Below are positions 57,530 through 64,000 of a stretch of 64,000 nucleotides of DNA, piece after piece. The DNA is from Acidobacteriota bacterium. Lineage in GTDB: Bacteria > Acidobacteriota > Terriglobia > Terriglobales > Acidobacteriaceae. Where the stretch lies: NCBI GenBank assembly GCA_031296115.1, contig JARLGI010000124.1, positions 1-64,000 on the forward strand, given 5' to 3'. Within the stretch, counting starts at the first letter, position 1; each line of letters begins with the position of its first letter. The position numbers and the translations under genes are program-made. The notes under the pieces were generated by a model, which searched no databases, was not told the DNA's origin, and worked only from the letters and a program-made list of their open reading frames with translations.

Positions 57530-57960
57530 CGACGCACCTGCTCGACGTCAACGTGCTGATTGCGCTGGTGCGGGAAGACCACGTGGGGCACAAGACGGTG
57601 AAGCGCTGGTTCCAGCACACCGGCTCGCGCAGTTGGGCGACGTGTCCCATGACGCAAGCCAGCTTTGTGCGGATCGTATCCAATCCGAAGTTCTCCGAGC
57701 CCGCGCTCGACCTGAGCGAAGCCGTGGAGATGCTGGAGATCGTCACCCGCCTGCCGGGCCACCGTTTCTGGCCGATGGACATTGCTTTAGCCGATGCGGT
57801 GGCGCCCTTCAGCGAAAGGCTGTTCGGCCATCAGCAGGTGAGCGACGCCTATTTGCTGGGACTGGCGCTCAAGAAGAAGGGCGTGCTGGTGACGCTGGAC
57901 CGCGCGATTGCGGCGCTGGCGGGCGAGAAATTCCGTCCGGCTGTTGCCGTGCTGGAGTGA
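57526..57960 (+). CDS. VapC-type PIN-domain ribonuclease toxin
   Basis: Protein of 144 aa. PIN acidic residues: D in TTHLLDVNVLIALVREDH, E/Q region QASFVRIVSNP, D in QVSDAYLLGLALKKKGVLVTLD (two D). The GTG start overlaps the antitoxin stop. Probably cleaves RNA when free of the antitoxin. Second PIN toxin system in the window, unrelated in antitoxin type to the first. Confidence 0.9.
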   Translation: MTTHLLDVNVLIALVREDHVGHKTVKRWFQHTGSRSWATCPMTQASFVRIVSNPKFSEPALDLSEAVEMLEIVTRLPGHRFWPMDIALADAVAPFSERLFGHQQVSDAYLLGLALKKKGVLVTLDRAIAALAGEKFRPAVAVLE

Positions 57961-58156
57961 TTCGGCCCTGTACCGTCCCTGAAGGGACTCGGGTTTCTTT
58001 GGGAGCACCTTTACCCAGGGCTTCCGCCTAGGCTAAATTCGGTAGCGCGCCTGCGGCGCTCGCGGCGCGTTGTGACACGGACTAAAGCCCGCTGGAGAAA
58101 TAAAGAGCGGCTTAGCGGCACGCCTGAAGGAGTGCCCTTTCAAAACGGTGCGCGCC

Positions 58157-58612
58157 CTATTTCTCGATCAGCTCGAAGACCGGGTAATCGGCCGCGATGG
58201 CAGAGAAGGCCTCCGGCGGCGAGCCAGCCTTGACCGGGAAGTAGCGCTGAACTGTCGTCTTGAAGCGGTCGAGATATTCCTTCAGATATGGCGGCTTGCC
58301 GGCGTCTGGGATGGGGCGCAGTGCGTAGGTCTTCTGCAAGCGGCCGCGCTTCAGCGTGACCTCGCCCGCCGCCTGGGCGTTACGTACCCACTGCGTCAGT
58401 CCGCGCGGGGCCACCAGGAAGCGCTTGCCTTCCATCTTCAGTAGATCGATCGGGGTGGAATACAGTTTGCCGCTTTTGCGCCCGCGCACTTGCAGCAGGT
58501 AGTTGTGCTTCATGCCCAGGCCGTGTCCCACCAGCCATCCGAAGACGCGGTTGAAGAGGCGCTCGATCGCAGTGGGTTGGTCGAACGCGGGCGGGTTGGG
58601 ATTGGTGCTCAT
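58157..58612 (-). CDS. Deazaflavin-dependent nitroreductase-family protein
   Basis: Protein of 151 aa. The motif LLQVRGRKSGKLYSTPIDLL and LVAPRGLTQWVRNAQAAGEVTL match the DDN/F420-dependent oxidoreductase family of split-barrel proteins. Reduces substrates with F420H2 or FMN; the cofactor is not proven here. Stands alone. Confidence 0.85.
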   Translation of the reverse strand: MSTNPNPPAFDQPTAIERLFNRVFGWLVGHGLGMKHNYLLQVRGRKSGKLYSTPIDLLKMEGKRFLVAPRGLTQWVRNAQAAGEVTLKRGRLQKTYALRPIPDAGKPPYLKEYLDRFKTTVQRYFPVKAGSPPEAFSAIAADYPVFELIEK

Positions 58613-58939
58613 GTGGCTATTGTAGAGTGCCCCGGAGTGTCGCGGAACGACCTTGCGCGCCAGGCGTAGGTCGGGGTTCGGGAAGCAATAGGGGTCCTTC
58701 GACTCGCGGCAAAGACGGCCGCTCGCTCAGGATGACAAAAATCGGTTGTCAGTTGTAGGTTCTGAGTTCTCAGAGGTCGAGGTTGGAGCCCGAAGGGCGA
58801 CATTTGATTTAGCCGTGGGTGTCAGCCCGCGGACAAGCGGCAAACATCGAGCGAGCCGCGGAGCGGCCGCAGGGTGAACAGCAGGGCAAGGTCTATCGCG
58901 GCAATAGGGGCCCTTCGACTCGCGGCAACAACGACCGCG
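58613..58939. other. Intergenic region with dispersed repeats
   Basis: 327 bases. A 28-nt word starting GCAATAGGGGTCCTTCGACT occurs at 58685-58712 and at 58901-58928 with one mismatch, as part of the family with GCTCAGGATGACA. No gene is supported. Confidence 0.6.
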
Positions 58940-59365
58940 CTACTCCCGGTATATCCAGCCCGCGACCAGCGTCGCCAGGATGGCGCCGACCCAGAGTTCC
59001 ATCATCCACCACAAGGGAAAGATGCGGGGCAGCGGCGACCAGGTCGCCATGGCGAAGTTGCTGGGGAACCCGGCGAGGAAGCCGACGAAGATACCGACTC
59101 GAAACGCGGTGCGCGGACCTGCGCCCCGGGTGGCACGTACTGACGCGTAAATCCACGCCACAATGTAGGAGGCGACGAACAGCATCAGGATCCACTGCCC
59201 GACGAAGAAGGGATAGCGCGGCTGCGCCAGCATGGCGCCCGCCTGCTGCGCGGCGGCATAGTGCGGCCCCAGGACCAGCTGGTTGATGCCCATGCTCCAG
59301 AGGTTCCACACCACGCCCCCGGCCAGGGCGCCATACAATACACGCCGGCCATTGATAGCGGCCAT
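58940..59365 (-). CDS. Four-helix membrane protein of unknown function
   Basis: Protein of 141 aa with four predicted helices: RRVLYGALAGGVVWNLWSMG, FFVGQWILMLFVASYIVAWIY, FRVGIFVGFLAGFPSNF and WWMMELWVGAILATLVAGWIY. Arg/Gly-rich loops. No known domain recognised. Followed downstream by dispersed repeats. Confidence 0.75.
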   Translation of the reverse strand: MAAINGRRVLYGALAGGVVWNLWSMGINQLVLGPHYAAAQQAGAMLAQPRYPFFVGQWILMLFVASYIVAWIYASVRATRGAGPRTAFRVGIFVGFLAGFPSNFAMATWSPLPRIFPLWWMMELWVGAILATLVAGWIYRE

Positions 59366-59440
59366 AACACCACCTCGTGTGAAAAGATTTTTGCCGAATG
59401 GGTCTTGTCGGGCTGACGCTAGCAGCGGCCTGCGGCAAAG

Positions 59441-59641
59441 TCAAACACCATCTTGCCTCTGGCGTGTGGCCTTTCGCTTCGCGGCCCGGCGCGGCGCGGC
59501 GGCAGGATGGGTCTTAGATGCCCGGTGCTTTCCCAGGGCCGTCAGCCGCGCATCCAGAGAATTCAGCGCGTCGAGGATAGCGTTCATCAGCTCGGCGGTA
59601 ATGAGGTCGCCCGGTTTGAGGTGCTGAAATTTCTTGCCCAT
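59441..59641 (-). CDS. Small basic hypothetical protein
   Basis: Protein of 66 aa. MGKKFQHLKPGDLITAELMNAIL starts with a helical DALNSLDARLTAL segment (coiled-coil-like), then a basic tail (AAAPRRAAKRKATRQRQ). GGAGGATCC supplies the ribosome binding site. The N-terminus resembles short acidobacterial phage-tail-fibre-like peptides, but no family is assigned. Confidence 0.6.
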   Translation of the reverse strand: MGKKFQHLKPGDLITAELMNAILDALNSLDARLTALGKHRASKTHPAAAPRRAAKRKATRQRQDGV

Positions 59642-59942
59642 GTTTGGATCCTCCTGATTTTGGCACCCCGAGCATGCTGTTCACGGTGCCAACGCTCCGC
59701 GGCGCTGTCAAGGATGGTTGCCGGTGACCGCAAGCTCACGCCCACGGCTACCACAAATTTCGCCCTTCGGGCTCCCACCGCAGAAGCGAATGATACAGCA
59801 GCGTTGCCAAAACGGTTTCGTATACGGCCATCGCCGGCGCACACACCTGTGCAACATGCGTCACAGACGTGCGGGATGCCGGGTGGGATAATGCGGCGTA
59901 ATCGTTTAGCGCCGTATCGGGCCTGTCCGCCCTGAACTCGCC
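59642..59942. other. Gap with no supported gene
   Basis: 301 bases. Contains a GTGACCGCAAGCTCACGCCC word near 59723 and the hairpin GCCC-TTC-GGGC (about 59762), both similar to the hairpin repeats elsewhere in the window. No gene is supported. Confidence 0.45.
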
Positions 59943-61712
59943 ATGTGCAGCCACAACCTAGTTTCTTCAGACCAAGCCGGGAGTCGGAATGCGCAGCAGA
60001 AAAGCCCCGAAGAGACCGCAGGGACCGCGTCGTCCGGGGCGTCCCGCGATGCGGAAACGCAGTTCGATTACGACTACATCATTATTGGCTCGGGATTCGG
60101 CGGCAGCGTCAGCGCGTTGCGGCTGGTGGAAAAAGGTTATCGCGTCGCGGTGATGGAGATGGGGCGGCGCTGGACGCCGGAAAACCTGCCGCGCACCAGT
60201 TGGTCGTTCCATCGCTGGTTCTGGCGGCCGGGACTGGCGCTGCGCGGCTTCTTCAACATGCGCTTCTTCCGCCATGTCACCATCCTGCACGGCTGCGCCG
60301 TGGGCGGCGGTTCCATCACGTACGCCTGCACGCTGCTGCGGCCGCCCGACAAAGTGTGGGACAACGGCGACTGGGCGGGGCTGTCGGACTGGAAGACCGA
60401 GATGCCCGCACACTACGACACGGCGTCGCGCATGTTGGGCGTCACGGAAAACAGGATTCTCGGGCCGGCCGACAAGCTGCTTAAGAAGGCGGCGGAATCG
60501 ATTGGCGTGGGCAATACCTTCTATCCCACGCAGGTTGCCATCTTCCAGGCGGCGCCGGGCGAGCCCGGCGGACAGACTTTTCCCGATCCTTATTTCGGCG
60601 GCGAAGGCCCGGAGCGCACCACCTGCACCGCTTGCGGCGGCTGCATGATGGGCTGCCGTCACGGCGCGAAGAACACGCTCGACATGAACTATCTCTATCT
60701 TGCGGAGAAGCGCGGCGCGCAGGTCTATGCCGAGACGAAGGTCGTGGATGTGCAGCCGCTGAGCGGCGCGGCCGACGGCAGCCGTGGGTACGAGGTGTCC
60801 ACCCAGAAGTCCACCGCGTTCGTAATGAAGCATCCGCGGCGCTTCACCTGCAGGGGCGTCATCTTCGCAGCGTCATCGCTGGGCACTACCGAGTTGCTCT
60901 TTCATCTGAAGGAGAAGAAGTCGCTGCCCGCGGTCAGCGATCGCGTGGGCAAGCACATCCGCACGAATTCGGAATCGCTGATCGGCGTGCGCGTGCCCGG
61001 ATCGAGCGACGACCTGTCGAAGGGCATCGCCATCGGCTCCGGGGTTTACATTGATGAGCACACGCACATCGAGGCAGTACGCTATCCCAACGGCTCGGAT
61101 TCGATGTCGGCGTGGTCCACCATCCTGACCGGCGGACGGCCGGGCGCGGGCCGGATCGGGCTGTGGCTCAAGAACCTCTGGGTCTCGGCCATCTGCCATC
61201 CCATCCGCACCTTCCGAGTGTTCCAGCCTTTCGGCTGGGCGCGGGAGTCGGTGATCTTGCTGTGCATGCAGGCGCTGGACGCGCACATTGACATGCGCTG
61301 GAAGCGGACGTGGTTCTGGCCGTTCCGCAAATTCATGGTCAGCCATGGGGACAAGGTACCCACCTACATCCCGCAGGCCAACGACTTCGCGCAGAAGCTG
61401 GCACAGATGGCGGGCGGCACCGCCATGAGCATGCTGCCGGAGATCCTGTTCGACATTCCAGGCACGGCGCATTGCCTAGGCGGCTGCGTCATCGCCGACT
61501 CGCCGGAGCGCGGCGTGGTCGACGCCCGGCATCGCGTCTTCGGCTACCAGAACATGTACATCTGCGATGGCTCGGTGGTGGCGGCCAACCTGGGGGTCAA
61601 TCCCAGCCTGACCATTACCGCGCTGGCGGAGCGAGCCATGAGTTTTATCCAACCGGCATCGCAAAGCGAGTGGAAGCACAGAGCCGAGCGACAGAAGGCG
61701 CAGGTCGCGTAG
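59943..61712 (+). CDS. GMC-family flavin oxidoreductase (cholesterol oxidase-like)
   Basis: Protein of 589 aa. The FAD motif is IIIGSGFGGSVSALRLVEKGYRVAVME (about residue 45). A Cys-rich block CTACGGCMMGCRHGAKNTL resembles the ferredoxin-like signature of this oxidoreductase subset. C-terminal GMC-type flavin contact: GTAHCLGGCVIADSPE, YICDGSVVAANLGVNPSLTITALAERAM. Substrate is unknown; sterol or hopanoid/alcohol oxidation is a family guess. Start may be later than 59943; the first 40 residues are low-complexity. Confidence 0.88.
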   Translation: MCSHNLVSSDQAGSRNAQQKSPEETAGTASSGASRDAETQFDYDYIIIGSGFGGSVSALRLVEKGYRVAVMEMGRRWTPENLPRTSWSFHRWFWRPGLALRGFFNMRFFRHVTILHGCAVGGGSITYACTLLRPPDKVWDNGDWAGLSDWKTEMPAHYDTASRMLGVTENRILGPADKLLKKAAESIGVGNTFYPTQVAIFQAAPGEPGGQTFPDPYFGGEGPERTTCTACGGCMMGCRHGAKNTLDMNYLYLAEKRGAQVYAETKVVDVQPLSGAADGSRGYEVSTQKSTAFVMKHPRRFTCRGVIFAASSLGTTELLFHLKEKKSLPAVSDRVGKHIRTNSESLIGVRVPGSSDDLSKGIAIGSGVYIDEHTHIEAVRYPNGSDSMSAWSTILTGGRPGAGRIGLWLKNLWVSAICHPIRTFRVFQPFGWARESVILLCMQALDAHIDMRWKRTWFWPFRKFMVSHGDKVPTYIPQANDFAQKLAQMAGGTAMSMLPEILFDIPGTAHCLGGCVIADSPERGVVDARHRVFGYQNMYICDGSVVAANLGVNPSLTITALAERAMSFIQPASQSEWKHRAERQKAQVA

Positions 61713-62020
61713 GACGCGGCACAAGAACAGGTAACCTGCGGCCACGTGACCTCTCAACGACACGTCCGAACTCACGGACGTGATTCCAGCAAGAAACGAC
61801 ATTTAAGACTTGATTACATTGGCGATTTCTAAGGTAATTCTTGGCCAAAGCTGGGTTACAATTCGCACAAACGATGCTTCAAGTCGCCTCCGGCGCGGCG
61901 GAAAGAACCGAACATTCCGATGCTGAAGCAAGAACGCGGTTGCGGCACCAAACTATTTCGGCATTTCTGACGACGGGCTGCGCCCGGACGGACGCGGTCA
62001 ACGCAGTACCAGGAGTGGGA
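61713..62020. other. Gap with no supported gene
   Basis: 308 bases between the GMC gene and the cytochrome. The frame before 62021 is open but lacks coding character and the AGGAG at 62011 serves the cytochrome. No -10/-35 pair is convincing. Confidence 0.45.
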
Positions 62021-62959
62021 ATGAATCTCGCCAAAAGAGCTTTCCCGTTGGTTCCAGCTTTCTTGATCGCCTGCGGCATTCTTTCGGCCGGCGCTGCAAG
62101 ACCGCAGGCCGGCAGCCCGCCAACGCAGTCTTCCGCCGTGACGCCCCTCCCGACGGGCGGCCAATACGCCGACAACAACATTTGCCAGACGTGCCACCAG
62201 GAAGTGTGGGACAGGCACTTCGCCAACACGCCGCACTCTGCGCTGCTCAAGGGCGAGCAACACGGATGCCAGTCGTGTCATGGACCGGGACAGGCGCACG
62301 TGGACGGGGGCGGCGACGTCACTAAGATCACTCGCTTCGAAACGCTCACCCCGGCGCAGACGGCGGCCATCTGCACCAAGTGCCACCAGTCGAGCCTGGA
62401 GACGCAGAACTTCGCAAAGTCGGCACACCTGGCCAGTGGCGTCAGTTGCACGTCGTGCCACAGCCCGCACAAGTCCAGCGATGTGAATTTCATGCTCATA
62501 AAGCCGCAGACGGAGCTGTGCTACGGATGCCACGCCGCGCAGAAAGCCGAGTTCGCCCGGCCCTACCGTCACCGCGTCGATGCCGGGCTCATCCAGTGCA
62601 GCGACTGCCATAATCCGCACGGGACCCAGGTGGGCCACCAGGTGAGGGCTGCCGCCGGGCAATTCGCTGTGTGCACCAAGTGCCACACCGATACCATGGG
62701 GCCGTTCGTCTTCGAACACGCACCGGTCAAGACGGAAAGCAGTTGCCTGAACTGCCACACGCCGCACGGCTCGACCAACCCGCGGCTGCTGCAGGTGAAC
62801 AACGTCAACTTCCTGTGCCTGCGTTGTCATACGCCCAACACGAATGGAGCGGCTCCGGGTGCGCCTTCGTTCCATAACCAGAACACGAAGTACCAGGCGT
62901 GCACCCTCTGCCACACACAGATTCATGGTTCCAACTTCAGCCCGGTGTTCTTCCGGTAG
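62021..62959 (+). CDS. Decaheme c-type cytochrome (MtrA/DmsE-like)
   Basis: Protein of 312 aa; ATG at 62021 behind AGGAG. Signal peptide (FPLVPAFLIACGILSAGAA) followed by ten CxxCH heme sites: CQTCH, CQSCH, CTKCH, CTSCH, CYGCH, CSDCH, CTKCH, CLNCH, CLRCH, CTLCH. Spacing and length match the periplasmic decaheme cytochromes MtrA/DmsE/PioA that pass electrons through an outer-membrane porin. Ten nt downstream starts a beta-barrel gene, so the pair looks like a porin-cytochrome module. Confidence 0.93.
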   Translation: MNLAKRAFPLVPAFLIACGILSAGAARPQAGSPPTQSSAVTPLPTGGQYADNNICQTCHQEVWDRHFANTPHSALLKGEQHGCQSCHGPGQAHVDGGGDVTKITRFETLTPAQTAAICTKCHQSSLETQNFAKSAHLASGVSCTSCHSPHKSSDVNFMLIKPQTELCYGCHAAQKAEFARPYRHRVDAGLIQCSDCHNPHGTQVGHQVRAAAGQFAVCTKCHTDTMGPFVFEHAPVKTESSCLNCHTPHGSTNPRLLQVNNVNFLCLRCHTPNTNGAAPGAPSFHNQNTKYQACTLCHTQIHGSNFSPVFFR

Positions 62960-62968
62960 GTGCGAGGC

Positions 62969-64000
62969 ATGTCAATGGATTGTCCAAAGATTGGCGTTTA
63001 CTCTCTCCGGCTGGCGATGCTGGTGCTATGCGTATTGCTGGCCATCGCGGCCTCGGCGCAGAACCCTCCGGCTCCGGCCAGTCCACCGCCCGCTCCGTCG
63101 CCAAGCGCGGATGAAGGCAAGGACATCGGCGGCTTTCATGTGACGCAGTCAATTGAGTTGGGCGGCCGCATCACCGAGGTCAACGGCAGCCAGGCGATGT
63201 ACGACACGCTGATTAATCAGCAGACGGGCGCGCGCATCCTAGAGCAGTCGCTCACCATGCAGTCGCTCAGCCACGAGGATTATTTCGACACGCTGACGCT
63301 CAGTAGCTTCGGATGGGGCGGCGATCCCGAGCAGGCGGCGCGCCTGCGGATCTCGAAGTATCGCTGGTACACCTTCAGTGGCAGCTACCAGCACATGCAG
63401 AATTATTTCGATTACGACCTGTTTGCTAACCCGCTGAATCCGCCGACCGGCCAGCCGTTCATCCCGATCCTGAATTCACCGCACGCCTATTACAACCGGC
63501 AGAACCTCTACAACTTCGGCATCGTGGTACTTCCCATGAGCCGCATCTCGTTCCGCTTCGATTACAGCCGGAACCGCTTCATCGGGCCATCGTTCAGCAG
63601 CGTGCACCAAGGGACCGAGGCACTGCTCGACCAGGGAACCAACAACACGCTGAACGGATATCGCTTTGGCGCCGATTTCCGCGCCACCAAGAAGACCACC
63701 ATCAGCTACACGCAGTTGTTCCAGTACTACGATGGCAACACGACGTACCAGCTGAACCCGTTTAACTCCTGGCCGCTTTCCAACGGCCAGCCAGTAACGT
63801 TGGGGCTCTCCTGGTTCAACGGCGGCAGCCCGTGCGCCGCGCCGCTGAAGAACGGCATCGCCAATCCCACGTGCAACGGGTACTTCAACTATAACGTCTA
63901 TCAGAACCAACGCACGGTGATTCCGACGGAACAGGTGAACCTGAAGTCGTCGTCCCTGAAGTGGCTGGACTTCAACGGCCAGTTCCAGTACAGCCATGCG
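62969..64000 (+). CDS. MtrB/PioB-like outer-membrane beta-barrel protein, cut by the window edge
   Basis: Open to the last base, 344 codons visible. ATG at 62969, with GAGG 5 nt upstream and 9 nt after the cytochrome stop. Signal peptide (GVYSLRLAMLVLCVLLAIAASAQ), a Pro-rich linker, then GGFHVTQSIELGGRITEVNGSQAMYDTLINQQTGAR. The rest alternates aromatic/polar strands (YRWYTFSGSYQHMQNYFDYDL, SRISFRFDYSRNRFIGPSF, YRFGADFRATKKTTISYTQLFQYY) like an outer-membrane barrel. It lacks the CxxC sometimes found near the MtrB N-terminus. Sequence beyond 64000 is needed for the full barrel. Confidence 0.82.
   Translation, partial: MSMDCPKIGVYSLRLAMLVLCVLLAIAASAQNPPAPASPPPAPSPSADEGKDIGGFHVTQSIELGGRITEVNGSQAMYDTLINQQTGARILEQSLTMQSLSHEDYFDTLTLSSFGWGGDPEQAARLRISKYRWYTFSGSYQHMQNYFDYDLFANPLNPPTGQPFIPILNSPHAYYNRQNLYNFGIVVLPMSRISFRFDYSRNRFIGPSFSSVHQGTEALLDQGTNNTLNGYRFGADFRATKKTTISYTQLFQYYDGNTTYQLNPFNSWPLSNGQPVTLGLSWFNGGSPCAAPLKNGIANPTCNGYFNYNVYQNQRTVIPTEQVNLKSSSLKWLDFNGQFQYSHA

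Overview
This 64 kb window is GC-rich, high-coding-density bacterial DNA. The gene set suggests a free-living Gram-negative heterotroph of the Acidobacteriota (Terriglobia/Koribacter-like). Evidence for this: NDH-2, DUF4019, DUF1906 and CsgG-type secreted proteins, a PEP-CTERM protein, TonB/TPR proteins, NtrC-type regulators, a BNR-repeat protein, and many dispersed palindromic repeats between genes. The phylum call is an inference from gene families and style; there is no rRNA gene here.

Layout. 0-6 kb: a TonB/TPR protein, a PPOX-fold flavoprotein, a 144-bp MITE-like insertion with an 8-bp target duplication, then two secreted proteins (one PEP-CTERM) flanked by two copies of a diverged ~240-bp repeat, and the 5' half of a tRNA-Lys. 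6-14 kb: DUF4019 protein, NDH-2, the cluster ligD(pol)-DUF72-slipin-SPOR, two secreted proteins. 14-28.5 kb is mostly metabolic: a tightly overlapping thrC-DUF1906-sua5 unit, a MazE/PIN toxin-antitoxin pair, mdh and icd, glnE divergent from trpD, a TMTC-like membrane TPR protein, and a YeiH-family exporter preceded by a 43-aa membrane protein. 28.5-30.8 kb is decayed: hairpin-rich repeats, a small membrane gene with an in-frame TGA, and a frameshifted signalling gene. 30.8-41 kb: two NtrC-type regulators (one with a changed GAFTGA loop), a BNR-repeat protein, a barrel/OmpA-like protein, a thioesterase and a lone cytochrome oxidase subunit III. 41-52 kb: uvrA with three downstream exported proteins, a SprT-like metalloprotein, TonB, ileS-lspA. 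52-60 kb: a Slt-type transglycosylase lacking its catalytic Glu, a 147-bp multi-hairpin element, an ECF sigma/anti-sigma pair, a VapBC-like pair and small hypothetical genes. 60-64 kb: a GMC oxidoreductase, then a decaheme cytochrome c and the start of a beta-barrel protein that runs off the window.

The strongest system-level candidate is that last pair. It has the layout of an outer-membrane porin-cytochrome (MtrA/MtrB-like) electron conduit. Other points worth following up are the regulator with GAFAGA plus a histidine-kinase-like N-terminus and its apparent sigma-54 promoter, the Val-for-Glu transglycosylase, the structured hairpin cassettes, the MITE, and several small genes below usual annotation cut-offs.
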